A DNA stretch of 58,345 bases from a virus. Under the pieces are notes generated by a model. That model was not told the origin of the DNA. It did not search any database and saw only the letters and a list, made by a program, of their open reading frames with translations. Position numbers and translations under genes: made by a program. The DNA is taken from positions 1-58,345 of IMG/VR virus record IMGVR_UViG_3300038424_000171. One strand, 5' to 3'. Shown piece after piece: positions 7,053 to 15,156 of the stretch. Position 1 is the stretch's first letter. Each line of letters starts with the position of its first letter.

Positions 7053-7234
7053 CAGGCATCCGCCATTTCGCGCTTCACCATACCGTAAGACGCAAGCGCA
7101 GCTTCGACTACTTCCGCCATTGAGACGCTATTGACGCCACAGTCGCGAGCGACCGCGATCTTAAGCGCCTTGAAAATCCCGGCGTCGATTCTGACGCGCA
7201 ATTCCGGTTTGGGCTTCTTGCGTGGTTTCTTCAT
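7052..7234 (-). CDS. Ribbon-helix-helix regulator
   Basis: A 60-residue basic protein: KPELRVRIDAGIFKALKIAV then a SMAEVVEAAL helix, the layout of Arc/CopG-type ribbon-helix-helix DNA-binding proteins. No ribosome site precedes the ATG. It lies two bases after the transcription start predicted from the promoter at 7243-7271, so the message may be leaderless. Probably an autoregulator of the divergent promoter region. Confidence 0.72.
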   Translation of the reverse strand: MKKPRKKPKPELRVRIDAGIFKALKIAVARDCGVNSVSMAEVVEAALASYGMVKREMADA

Positions 7235-7242
7235 GCTCGGCA

Positions 7243-7271
7243 GATTTAGCGCGTTTGCGGATATTTGTCAA
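7243..7271 (-). promoter_or_regulatory. Minus-strand promoter of the exonuclease block
   Basis: On the minus strand a perfect -35 TTGACA (7271-7266) is followed after 17 bases by TAAATC (7248-7243). The -10 box is weak, but the geometry matches the other divergent promoters here and places the start of transcription about two bases before the ATG at 7234. Confidence 0.45.
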
Positions 7272-7287
7272 TAGTGGAAGATTCCGC

Positions 7288-7316
7288 TTGACAGTCGCGC
7301 GCAAAAAGTCTAGATT
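7288..7316 (+). promoter_or_regulatory. Plus-strand promoter of the replication block
   Basis: TTGACA (7288-7293), spacer of exactly 17 bases, TAGATT (7311-7316): a strong sigma70-type promoter. The predicted start near 7323 leaves a short leader with the ribosome site CGGAGG before ATG 7341. Confidence 0.75.
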
Positions 7317-7340
7317 CTCCATCCACGGAGGAAACCCAAA

Positions 7341-7745
7341 ATGGATCAAACAACCGAAACGAAGAAGGTCAAGGCGTTCTACGACAAGCTGCGAGCGCAG
7401 ATCGTGAGAGAGAGCGACCAGGCGCTCGCGCGGCTCGACCTCGCCGAAGCCGCCGCGCACAAAATTTTCCAGAAGAGCGTCGCGCCCGCGCCGAACGAGG
7501 CCGCGCCGAAAGCTCCGCGGGTTCGCGGCTCGCGACTCGATCCTGAGATTCAGAAGGCGGTGCTCGCTGCGGTATCAACTCACGCGGGCCGCACGGTGAA
7601 GGAAATCGCGAAGTTATCGAAGGCGGGGCCGTCGCAGGTGCGCGCCGCGCTCGCGATTGCGGAGAAGGCGGGGACGGTCGCGGGCGACGTGAACAGGCGG
7701 AACCGGCGGTACATTTTGACTACGGAGGTCGCGGCCAATGGCTGA
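7341..7745 (+). CDS. Winged-helix DNA-binding protein
   Basis: A 134-residue protein. The N-terminal half is helical and charged. The C-terminal 65 residues (AVSTHAGRTVKEIAKLSKAG, then SQVRAALAIAEKAGTV and a short wing) look like a winged helix. It is the first gene of the replication block behind the strongest promoter seen here, so a regulator or replication-initiation accessory is likely. Confidence 0.65.
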   Translation: MDQTTETKKVKAFYDKLRAQIVRESDQALARLDLAEAAAHKIFQKSVAPAPNEAAPKAPRVRGSRLDPEIQKAVLAAVSTHAGRTVKEIAKLSKAGPSQVRAALAIAEKAGTVAGDVNRRNRRYILTTEVAANG

Positions 7746-8685
7746 AAAATCGGTGACGAACGAAATCCGCCCGTTCAAGGGGCTAACGGAATCGCTCGCT
7801 GAGCGCTTCGAGGTTGCGCCTGAGGAGTTAGTCCGCATCGTCAAGAGCACTTGTTTTCCAGACGGCGCGGCCAGCGATGGGCAACTGATGATGCTGCTCA
7901 GCTTCGCGAAAACCTACGACCTCAATCCGCTCGCGAGCGAGTGCTACGCCTTCATCGACAAGAAAGGAAAAATGCACGTCGGAGTTCAAGTTGATGGCTG
8001 GTCGAAGATCGCGAACCGACAGGAAAACTTCGACGGACAGGAAATCGAGTACGAGAACGACGCTAACGGCAATGTGACCGCGATCACGTCCAAAACCTTC
8101 GTGAAGGGCCGCGCGCATCCGACGATTTACCGCGCCGTGATGAAGGAATGGAAGCGTGCTACTGATGTTTGGAACTCCATGCCGAGCCATCAGCTTTTCG
8201 TCAAGGCGCGCGACGAGGGCATCCGGTTCGCTTTTGGTGTCCCTGCATACGACCCTGACGATGAAGAACGGTTCAAAACGAATCAGCCCGCTATCGAAAC
8301 GACGGCGACTCATGTAGAAGATGGAGCAGGTGTATCCTCCCAAGCCGCTGGCGCCACGACCGGCGAGGCCGTCCCCCCAACGGCTGAACCGGCTGGCGCT
8401 GGCGGCGAATCCGAGAAACCGAAACGCGGGCGCCCGCGCGCCGTCAAACTGACACCGGACGCCGCGCCCGCCGCTCCCGCAAGCGAACCTGCTGCGGCTC
8501 CGGCGACGGCTGGCGCCGACGACTTGGCCGCATTCATCGAGGCGCACAAGGTTCCGCAAGCCAGGGTTAATATGGCAATGACCAAGGCGGGCGTCGAGCG
8601 GATGGATCAACTGACGCCCGAACAGAGCGCCGCGATTCTGGCGCAGTTCACCAAGAGCTACGGAGAGAACAATGCCAAAAGTTAA
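7738..8685 (+). CDS. recT: RecT/Bet-family single-strand annealing protein
   Basis: A 315-residue protein whose first 190 residues follow the Bet/RecT pattern (LSFAKTYDLNPLASECYAFI, then VGVQVDGWSKIANRQENFDG). The C-terminal 120 residues are a Pro/Ala linker plus a small helical domain. RecT-type proteins anneal complementary single strands resected by the partner exonuclease, here probably the enzyme at 5900-6568. ATG overlaps the previous gene by 8 bases. Confidence 0.88.
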   Translation: MAEKSVTNEIRPFKGLTESLAERFEVAPEELVRIVKSTCFPDGAASDGQLMMLLSFAKTYDLNPLASECYAFIDKKGKMHVGVQVDGWSKIANRQENFDGQEIEYENDANGNVTAITSKTFVKGRAHPTIYRAVMKEWKRATDVWNSMPSHQLFVKARDEGIRFAFGVPAYDPDDEERFKTNQPAIETTATHVEDGAGVSSQAAGATTGEAVPPTAEPAGAGGESEKPKRGRPRAVKLTPDAAPAAPASEPAAAPATAGADDLAAFIEAHKVPQARVNMAMTKAGVERMDQLTPEQSAAILAQFTKSYGENNAKS

Positions 8686-9259
8686 TTTCGGCACCATACC
8701 CGACCAGCAAGACTTCACGCCGCTGCCGCTCGGCAAATATCCGTGCCTCTTGCGGGTGACGAACATCGCCAAGGCGTCGGACGGGCAGGTGATGACGGAT
8801 GGCGATGGCAATCCCGCGTTGCTCAGGAGTAACGATGGCTCCGAGAAGTGGGATTTAAACGCCCTCATCCTTGGCGGTGCGCACGTCGGACGCGAGATTC
8901 GGGACAATCTTGTTTTCAGCGAGAAAGGAATCAAGAAGGTCAAGCCGATCTTCGTGCGCGCGGGGATTGTCGAGGGTAACGAAACCTATGACTGCCAGCC
9001 CAACGAATTGAACGAGACCTTTTGGTGGGTGGAAATCGACAAGCATGAGCAGGGGAAAAACAAGGACAACACCCTGAAGGTGACGAAGGACGGCAAGCCG
9101 AAGATGTACCACAAGGTCGCGTTCGCCGGGTACACGCTGATGCAGCCGGCGGAGGCGAAGAAGTACCGCGCGGAATACGATGCGTGGCTGGCGAAGAAGG
9201 GCGGCGGCGCGCGACCTGTGGTTGATGAGGGCGCGGGCGACGACGAAGTGCCGTTCTGA
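8672..9259 (+). CDS. DUF669-like single-stranded DNA-binding protein
   Basis: A 195-residue protein of OB-fold type resembling DUF669 phage proteins found beside recombinases. Its C-terminus ends in an acidic GDDEVPF, close to the tip DDDIPF by which SSB proteins recruit partners. It overlaps the RecT gene by 14 bases, suggesting coupled synthesis and a shared role in recombination and replication. Confidence 0.75.
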   Translation: MPKVNFGTIPDQQDFTPLPLGKYPCLLRVTNIAKASDGQVMTDGDGNPALLRSNDGSEKWDLNALILGGAHVGREIRDNLVFSEKGIKKVKPIFVRAGIVEGNETYDCQPNELNETFWWVEIDKHEQGKNKDNTLKVTKDGKPKMYHKVAFAGYTLMQPAEAKKYRAEYDAWLAKKGGGARPVVDEGAGDDEVPF

Positions 9260-9261
9260 TC

Positions 9262-9336
9262 ATGTGCTGGTCGCCTAATAATCCGTGGCATCGGCAAGCC
9301 GCGCGTGCGCTGATTCGCGCGTTTGGATGGGGTTGA
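9262..9336 (+). CDS. 24-residue coupled mini-ORF
   Basis: ATG three bases after the SSB-like gene; encodes MCWSPNNPWHRQAARALIRA and four more residues, an Arg/Trp-rich peptide. Its TGA overlaps the ATG of the helicase gene by one base. It is translated at least potentially by coupling; it could be a microprotein or only a reinitiation bridge. Confidence 0.35.
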   Translation: MCWSPNNPWHRQAARALIRAFGWG

Positions 9337-10961
9337 TGAATTACGACCTCGCCAAAGTGCCGCAGTTCCCGCGAAACCTAATCGCCCGCGCTGAAACCGA
9401 GTTCGACGACTTTCAAGCGGCTATGGCGGCGGACCCGTATCAGCTTACGAAGGTCCACGGCATCGGGTTCCGCCTCGCCGACCGCGCCGCGATGACGTGG
9501 GGCATGAAGCCGAATGCCATTGAGCGCCAGCGTGCCGCGAGCTACTACGCCTTGCAGGAAGCGGAGCACGACGGCCACACGCGGATTGCGATTACCGAAC
9601 TCGGCAAGCGCGTTTGCGAACTCATGGAAGTCGGGATGGATAGCTGCGAACTGGACGAACGAATCGTCGAGGACGGCGGCTACGTTCAGCGGATGGCAAT
9701 GCAGAGCGCCGAGGTCGAGATTGCTGAGCGGCTGAAAACGCTCGCGGGGCCGCGACTCTGGCCTGGTGACTACAACCTTGAGGGTCTAGAGCAGGACCAA
9801 GAAGAAGCCATCGGGCGCATCGTCGGGCAGGGCTGCTTCTGTCTGCTTGGCTCGCCCGGCACCGGCAAGACATTCGCGGTCAGGGGCCTTGCGGAAGGAT
9901 TCAAAGGAAAGTACGCGCTGTGCGCTCCGACCGGCAAGGCGGCGAAGCGCATCGAGCAATCATCGGGATTGCCCGCGAAGACGATTCACCGGCTGCTCGG
10001 CGTGGTAGGGAGAGAAAATGGACGTTTCGTCTTTAAACACAACGATAAGAAACCGCTGGAAGTCGATCTGGTTATCTGCGACGAGGCGTCGATGGTCGAT
10101 ACCTGGCTGCTACGCGATCTACTGCGCGCGTTGCGAGAAGATGCTCGGCTACTTTTTGTCGGCGACCCGCACCAACTTCCAAGTGTCGGTCCGGGAAGCA
10201 TACTGCGCGACCTGCGAAAAAGTCACGTCCCTTACGTCGAACTCTCTACCCTCAAACGCCAAGATCCGAAGCTATTAATCGCCAAGAACTGCGCGCGAGT
10301 GCGCGACGGGCTAGACATCCTTGTAGAGAACGCGACGGCGCAGGATTTCTTTTTCGTGCCGGCGGCGACCGAGGCCGAAGCCGCGCAGTCCGTGGTGGAC
10401 CTGTTCTGCGAGCGGTTGCCGAAAAAATACGGACTCGATCCAGCCTCCGACATGGTGGTGTTGACGGCGCTCAAAACGCGCGGGCTGCTCGCCACGGAAA
10501 ACTTGAACACGATGATCCGCAAGCGGCTGAACCCGCAGCCGGGGCCGGAGTTCGCGCCCGGCGACCGCGTGATCCAGAAATCGAACAACTACGACCTTGG
10601 GCTGATGAACGGCGAGTGTGGGACCATCACGGCGACGAAGGGACGCGAGCTGACGCTCGAAACCGACGACGGCGAGATAATCAAGGACGACCGCAGCGAG
10701 TTCGACCTGATGTTCGCGTGGGCGCTAACGGTCCACAAGGCGCAGGGCAGCGAGTGGCCGTGGGTGATCGTGCCGGTCCACAGGTCGATGGGCGCGATGG
10801 TCCCGCGCAAACAATGGTTCTATACTGCAATTTCGCGCGGGAAGGCGGGCGTGGTGCTTGTCGGCTCGCGCGAGGACGTGCGGGCGACGATCTCGAGGAC
10901 GCAGGAAATCAATCGCTGCACAGGGTTGGCGGGGCTGCTCAATGGCAAAGCGAGCGCCTGA
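9336..10961 (+). CDS. RecD2-like SF1B DNA helicase
   Basis: A 541-residue protein. Residues about 25-60 contain a helix-hairpin-helix segment (LTKVHGIGFRLADRAA) as in RecD2. Walker A GSPGTGKT lies near residue 171, Walker B CDEAS near 247, GDPHQLPSV near 280, and the C-terminal helicase motif ALTVHKAQGSEW with YTAISRG near the end. The fold is that of 5'-3' SF1B helicases. It probably unwinds DNA in replication or recombination alongside the ERCC4 nuclease that follows. Start at 9336 chosen for the TGATG overlap. Confidence 0.9.
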   Translation: MNYDLAKVPQFPRNLIARAETEFDDFQAAMAADPYQLTKVHGIGFRLADRAAMTWGMKPNAIERQRAASYYALQEAEHDGHTRIAITELGKRVCELMEVGMDSCELDERIVEDGGYVQRMAMQSAEVEIAERLKTLAGPRLWPGDYNLEGLEQDQEEAIGRIVGQGCFCLLGSPGTGKTFAVRGLAEGFKGKYALCAPTGKAAKRIEQSSGLPAKTIHRLLGVVGRENGRFVFKHNDKKPLEVDLVICDEASMVDTWLLRDLLRALREDARLLFVGDPHQLPSVGPGSILRDLRKSHVPYVELSTLKRQDPKLLIAKNCARVRDGLDILVENATAQDFFFVPAATEAEAAQSVVDLFCERLPKKYGLDPASDMVVLTALKTRGLLATENLNTMIRKRLNPQPGPEFAPGDRVIQKSNNYDLGLMNGECGTITATKGRELTLETDDGEIIKDDRSEFDLMFAWALTVHKAQGSEWPWVIVPVHRSMGAMVPRKQWFYTAISRGKAGVVLVGSREDVRATISRTQEINRCTGLAGLLNGKASA

Positions 10962-11409
10962 GTTCGTCGTCTTGCAGGACACGCGGGAGCAACACCCGCT
11001 CCGCTTCCCGCACTGCGAGGTCGAGGTCGCGACGCTGCCGACCGGCGACTACTCCGCCAAGGTGGGCGGGCGCTCGCTGCACGATGTTGTCGCGATCGAG
11101 CGCAAGTCGGTCGCGGACCTGCTCGGCTCTCTCGGCAACGGGCGCGAGCGGTTCGAGCGCGAGCTGGCGCGGCTGGCCGATTTGCGTTTCAAGGCGCTTG
11201 TGATAGAAGGCGACATGGCGGCTGTGACGGCGGGCACCCGCTACTCCACGCTCACCCCACGGCAGACAATCTCGCCGGTACTCGCATGGACTTTCAAATA
11301 CGGAGTCGCGCCGATTTTCGCGCCCAATCGGGCGTGGGCGGCGCGCGTGGTGTGGCTGATGCTGAGCCACGCCGTTCGTTATCACTTGGGGGATCTGGAT
11401 GCCAAATGA
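10942..11409 (+). CDS. ERCC4-domain (XPF-type) nuclease
   Basis: A 155-residue single-domain nuclease: QDTREQHPLRF, TGDYS, IERKSVADLLGSL and RERFERELARL, the order of conserved blocks in ERCC4 nucleases (metal-binding Asp, Glu-Arg-Lys). It should cut branched DNA such as flaps or replication intermediates. It overlaps the helicase gene by 20 bases and the primase gene by 11. The start at ATG 10942 is used rather than the upstream GTG at 10858 that lies within the helicase gene. Confidence 0.85.
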   Translation: MAKRAPEFVVLQDTREQHPLRFPHCEVEVATLPTGDYSAKVGGRSLHDVVAIERKSVADLLGSLGNGRERFERELARLADLRFKALVIEGDMAAVTAGTRYSTLTPRQTISPVLAWTFKYGVAPIFAPNRAWAARVVWLMLSHAVRYHLGDLDAK

Positions 11410-13852
11410 TTTCTTTGCGACAGTCAACGGCGCGGCGCTCTCAAAACTACCATCGCTACTTTCCGAGTGGTTCCCCGCCGGCCATCTAGCCGGTCGCGAG
11501 TTCGAGTGCGGCGACGTTAACGGCACGCCCGGTCGCTCATTCAAAGTAAATACGCAAACCGGCGCGTGGGCCGACTTCGCGGGCGTCGAGAAGGGCGGCG
11601 ACCCCGTGAGTCTCTACGCCGCGCGTCACGGGCTGAAGCAGGGCGAGGCGGCGTTGCGGCTCGGCCGCGAGCTCGGGCTGGAACCGCCGAAGCTGCGCGC
11701 GACGAAGCAAAGCTGGCAGGCGCTCACGCCCGTCCCGCCTGACGCGCCCGACCCGACCGCCAAGTTCCCGCGCTGGAACGATACCTGGGGGCGCCCTGTG
11801 GCTGCGTGGCTGTATTTGGACGCCGAGGGGCGGCGCGTCAACTACCGCGTGCGCTTCGAGACGTCCAACGGCGACAAGGACGTAATTCCGCTGTCATGGT
11901 GCCGAAACCGCGAGACGGGCGAAACGGCGTGGCGCTGGATGGACATTCCCGCGTCGCGCTCGCTGTACGGCATCGAGAAGCTGGCCGCGCGCCCCGACGC
12001 GCCCATTCTCATCGTGCAGGGCGAGAAAAAGGTCGATACCGCCGAGGCGCTGTTGCCGGGCTGGGTATCGCTATCGTATGCGGGCGGCGACAAGCGAGCT
12101 TCCAGCGAGTACACGGACTGGAAACCCTTACTTTCATTGACCGGCCCGGCGCGCGCGCAAACGAAAATAAGGATATGGCCTGATAACGACGACAGCGGCA
12201 AGCACGCGGCGCTCGCGATCGCCATGATGTTCCCCGCCAGCGCCGACGTGAAAATCGTCGCGCCCGATCCGACATGGCCCGCGACCTACGACATCGCCGA
12301 CCTCGCGGCCGATGGCTGGGACTGTGCACGCCTCGAGCGCTGGATTGAGGAACACTCCGTCTCGTCCGACGCGCCGCCAAATCTCGAACGCCCGCGCGTC
12401 CTCATCGGCACGCAAGACCACGGCGTTTTACAAGATTTGGCGTGGCAGGGGATCAAGGAATTGAACGCGCGGCCGGAAGGTCCGCGCTATTTTTTCGTCG
12501 AAAACGGACTGTCCGGCGAGCTTCGACTGGTTCAAAAGTTCGGGTCAGATAGTGCGCTTGTGGGGCTGGACGCTGCGGGGCTGCGCGCCTATCTGACCCG
12601 ACATCTTTACTTCTACGTCGTCAACCAGAAATGGGGCGAGCGCGGCGAGACCCCGCCGACCGAACTGCTCATGTCGCTGACCCGCGCGCCGTCGCACGAG
12701 CTTCCGCGGCTCCGGCGCTTCGTCCGCATCCCGATATTCGTGCCAGACGGTCGGCTCATCGCGACACCGGGCTTCGACGCGCGCTCGGGCATCTACTACG
12801 CGCCGTCACCAGGCCTTGAGAATCTGACCATCTCCGACGACCCGACGACCGATGACCTCGAAAACGCCAAAATCTACATCAACGACCTGCTCCACGACTT
12901 CCCGTTCGCCGCGCCGGCCGACCGTGCGCACGCCTGGGCGCTGATGCTGCTGCCGGTTGTGCGCGAGCTAATCGACGGCCCGACGCCGCTGCATCGCGTC
13001 GAGGCTCCTGACTTCGGCACTGGTAAGACGCTCCTGATGAATGTTCTGCTCAAGCCAGGCGTCACGAATCCGATTACCCTGCCGGAAACCGACGATGAGG
13101 AAGAGTGGCGCAAGGTGATGGTGTCGGCGCTCCGTGACGGCGCCGAGGCCATCCTGATCGACAACTGTAGAAACTTAAACTCTGGCGTGTTGGCGTCGAT
13201 TCTGACGGCGCGCGTTTGGGGGGCCCGCATCCTCGGCGCCAACGAAATCCCGCGCTATCCGGTCAACTGCATCTTCGCCTGCACCGTCAACAACCCTGAG
13301 TGGTCGCGCGAGATGAACCGCCGCATGGTGCGAATCCGGCTCGACGCCAAGGTTGAAGACCCGTTCAAGCGCCAAAATTTCAAACACGCCGAGTTGCTCA
13401 CATATGCCGAGCGCCGCCGCCCGGAGCTGCTCAGGGCGCTCCTGACGGTCGCCGCCTACGGTTTGCGCCATCCGGGGGCGCGCGGGCCGCTGAAGGGGTC
13501 TTTCGAGGCGTGGTCGCGGGTGATGGGCGGGATACTGTCGGGCGTCGGAATAGAGGGGTTTGGGGACGTTCACGACGACATGGACATCCAAGATATTCGG
13601 CAACAGGCGATGCGTGGGTTCGTTAAAAAATGGTGGGAAACTTATGGAACGCAAGAGATGACATCAGCGCAGCTTTATGAAATTGCCAGAGAAATGGAGA
13701 GTTTGGAGTTGCGCGGCGAGAAAGAAAAGGGGCTGAAAATTAGCTTCGGACGCCGCTTGAGGGAATATCGGGACCGAATTATTGATGGGAAAATGATTAT
13801 TTTCGGGGGCGTAAAAGACGGATACCCCCTTTTTCGGCTCCGGGAGATTTAA
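11399..13852 (+). CDS. Replicative primase-helicase
   Basis: An 817-residue protein. The N-terminal 110 residues form a primase-type DNA-binding region. A TOPRIM-like segment follows (ILIVQGEKKVDTAE near residue 202, IWPDNDDSGKHAAL near 259). The C-terminal half is a AAA+ helicase with Walker A DFGTGKTLLM near 540 and a LIDNC Walker B-like strand near 585. It most resembles phage D5-like primase-helicases. No DNA polymerase is encoded, so host polymerase is probably recruited. Confidence 0.85.
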   Translation: MPNDFFATVNGAALSKLPSLLSEWFPAGHLAGREFECGDVNGTPGRSFKVNTQTGAWADFAGVEKGGDPVSLYAARHGLKQGEAALRLGRELGLEPPKLRATKQSWQALTPVPPDAPDPTAKFPRWNDTWGRPVAAWLYLDAEGRRVNYRVRFETSNGDKDVIPLSWCRNRETGETAWRWMDIPASRSLYGIEKLAARPDAPILIVQGEKKVDTAEALLPGWVSLSYAGGDKRASSEYTDWKPLLSLTGPARAQTKIRIWPDNDDSGKHAALAIAMMFPASADVKIVAPDPTWPATYDIADLAADGWDCARLERWIEEHSVSSDAPPNLERPRVLIGTQDHGVLQDLAWQGIKELNARPEGPRYFFVENGLSGELRLVQKFGSDSALVGLDAAGLRAYLTRHLYFYVVNQKWGERGETPPTELLMSLTRAPSHELPRLRRFVRIPIFVPDGRLIATPGFDARSGIYYAPSPGLENLTISDDPTTDDLENAKIYINDLLHDFPFAAPADRAHAWALMLLPVVRELIDGPTPLHRVEAPDFGTGKTLLMNVLLKPGVTNPITLPETDDEEEWRKVMVSALRDGAEAILIDNCRNLNSGVLASILTARVWGARILGANEIPRYPVNCIFACTVNNPEWSREMNRRMVRIRLDAKVEDPFKRQNFKHAELLTYAERRRPELLRALLTVAAYGLRHPGARGPLKGSFEAWSRVMGGILSGVGIEGFGDVHDDMDIQDIRQQAMRGFVKKWWETYGTQEMTSAQLYEIAREMESLELRGEKEKGLKISFGRRLREYRDRIIDGKMIIFGGVKDGYPLFRLREI

Positions 13853-13972
13853 TTTCAGTGAGAAAAGTGGCAAAAGTGGGAACTCGCCCTAAAGGGAATA
13901 TAGGTTTTTTAGGCTCACTCTTGTCTAGTTTTCTCACTTAATCTCACTTTTCTCACTTATAAGGGAAAAACG
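13853..13972. promoter_or_regulatory. Intergenic region with inverted and direct repeats
   Basis: A 120-base gap. AGTGAGAAAAGTG (13857-13869) is the perfect inverted copy of CACTTTTCTCACT (13945-13957). TCTCACTT is also present three times at 13932, 13942 and 13951, about one helical turn apart. It is AT-rich between two GC-rich genes. It could be an operator array, an origin with iterons, or a terminator/leader for the 13973 gene; the phased direct copies favour a protein-binding site. Confidence 0.55.
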
Positions 13973-14446
13973 ATGAAATTCACCCATCCAACCCCTGTGG
14001 CAATGGATAACACGCTCGAAGCGCTCGGCTCGCTCGTCGGCAGCGGCCCCGAGTGCGTGACGCCGTCTCAGTACGCGGACTCGCGCGGCAGGGACGACCC
14101 GTATCGCGCGGAGCGGCAGCTGTGGCTGGCTGTGTTCGAGGACGCGCTCAAGGACGCCCGCAACCTCTGCTCCTGCCCCAAGCACACGCGCCTGCGGCTG
14201 AACGCCTTGGAATGGGTGGCGGACACGTCAGGCGTGATTCTCTCGTTCGACTGGTACTGTGACGCGCTCGGCTTCGACGCGGGGGCGTTTCGGGCGCGCC
14301 TGCTCAATCCAGCCCCATCCCTGCCGCGCGAGCCTGTCGGCGTGCCGGTGAGCGACTGGAACAGCTACATGAGGGCGTACCGCAAGGCGCGGCCGGAGGT
14401 CAGGGAGTACAACCGTCGATGGATGAGAAGGGCGAGGTCAGTGTGA
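13973..14446 (+). CDS. Hypothetical protein with Cys/His motif
   Basis: A 157-residue protein with a central CSCPKH cluster and a helical, Arg-rich C-terminus (NSYMRAYRKARPEVREYNRR). The last part resembles the basic tails of small phage DNA-binding proteins, but I do not recognise a family. Ribosome site AAGGGA precedes the ATG. Confidence 0.65.
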   Translation: MKFTHPTPVAMDNTLEALGSLVGSGPECVTPSQYADSRGRDDPYRAERQLWLAVFEDALKDARNLCSCPKHTRLRLNALEWVADTSGVILSFDWYCDALGFDAGAFRARLLNPAPSLPREPVGVPVSDWNSYMRAYRKARPEVREYNRRWMRRARSV

Positions 14447-14781
14447 CAGTCGCCCAGCGCGTGAACGAAGTGATCGGCGAGTCCGCGATGCGCCGCCTAG
14501 TCGAGCGGTACGGCGGCACGCGGCTCTACATCCCAGTCGAGATTCCCGAGGATAGCGAGTTGGGCCGGTGCCTCGGTGACGCGTTGCCGAAAGTCCTGCC
14601 CAAGTTCGCCGGCGCGTGCCTGTACCTTCCCGCCCACAAGATGCGCGAGGACATCTTGCGGCTGGCGGCTCAGGGCGTGCCGTTGCTGGAGGTGGTGCGG
14701 CGGGTGGGCTGCACGGAGCGGTATGCGTACATGGTGATGGGGCGGAGTGAGCGGAATGGTCGCAAAACGCCAAGGACGTGA
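14419..14781 (+). CDS. Mor/C-type transcription activator-like protein
   Basis: A 120-residue protein. The centre has a beta segment GGTRLYIPVEIP, repeated later as FAGACLYLP. The C-terminus is a helix-turn-helix (QGVPLLEVVRRVGCTERYAY). This is the layout of Mu Mor/C family activators, which dimerise by a beta strand and activate middle or late promoters. An alternative GTG start at 14443 overlaps the previous stop as GTGA. Likely activator of the late block; target sites were not identified. Confidence 0.65.
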   Translation: MDEKGEVSVTVAQRVNEVIGESAMRRLVERYGGTRLYIPVEIPEDSELGRCLGDALPKVLPKFAGACLYLPAHKMREDILRLAAQGVPLLEVVRRVGCTERYAYMVMGRSERNGRKTPRT

Positions 14782-14840
14782 TGGACAACTCTCGCTTAGT
14801 ATTTCTTGATTTGTGCTCCGGTCTTGGCGGTGCCAAATTA
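14781..14840 (+). pseudogene. 5' remnant of a cytosine-C5 DNA methyltransferase gene
   Basis: ATG 14781 overlaps the previous stop as TGATG, the usual coupling in this genome. The first 18 residues read as a methyltransferase start with motif I (VFLDLCSGLGGA). Right after it the frame runs into unrelated sequence and the upstream copy of a direct repeat. The rest of the gene is missing, so this looks like the stump left by a deletion or by arrival of the 14866-15611 segment. Confidence 0.55.
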
Positions 14841-14865
14841 CGCGGAGGTATAACGTATAAAATTC

Positions 14866-14926
14866 GCGGAGCGCGAGGATTTGCTACTCACGTCAAGCAT
14901 TGCAAGGGGAAAAGGAAGATGAGCGA
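14866..14926. repeat. Leader direct repeat, copy 1
   Basis: About 60 bases ending at the ATG region of the 14919 gene match 15101-15156 with few differences. Shared blocks include GCGGAGCGCGAGGA, GCTACTCACGTC and AGCATTGCAAGG. Both copies place a ribosome site immediately before ATGAGCGA. Confidence 0.8.
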
Positions 14927-15074
14927 CGATATAGAAACCGAAAGTGAATGCGGCCATCCGTGCGCGTCCGACGAAGCCTGCGATGAATGCGCCGGTTATT
15001 GGGAGCGTATGCGCGCCGAAGGACTTTGGAAAAATGGGCGCTGGACGGATAAAGATTGGCGCGACATTCTCTAG
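14919..15074 (+). CDS. Small zinc-binding-type protein
   Basis: A 51-residue acidic protein with CGHPC at residues 11-15 and CDEC at 21-24, probably one zinc site, then a Trp-rich helical end. ATG 14919 is preceded by a purine-rich site within the direct repeat. The longer in-frame reading from 14778 joins it to the methyltransferase stump and is not likely to be the real gene. Confidence 0.6.
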   Translation: MSDDIETESECGHPCASDEACDECAGYWERMRAEGLWKNGRWTDKDWRDIL

Positions 15075-15100
15075 AGCGTTCACCCGTCTTATCACGACTA

Positions 15101-15156
15101 GCGGAGCGCGAGGAATCGCTACTCACGTCCAGCATTGCAAGGAGAAGAGATGAGCG
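15101..15156. repeat. Leader direct repeat, copy 2
   Basis: Second copy of the repeat at 14866-14926, here leading into the HNH gene at 15150. The two copies bracket the 51-residue gene, so the unit could have arisen by tandem duplication, or the repeat may carry a promoter or leader shared by both genes. Confidence 0.8.

Noticed and set aside
13780-13800. GAATTATTGATGGG, partly like the cassette inverted repeat
   Set aside because: Only about 11 bases match, there is no partner repeat, and it lies inside the primase-helicase gene.
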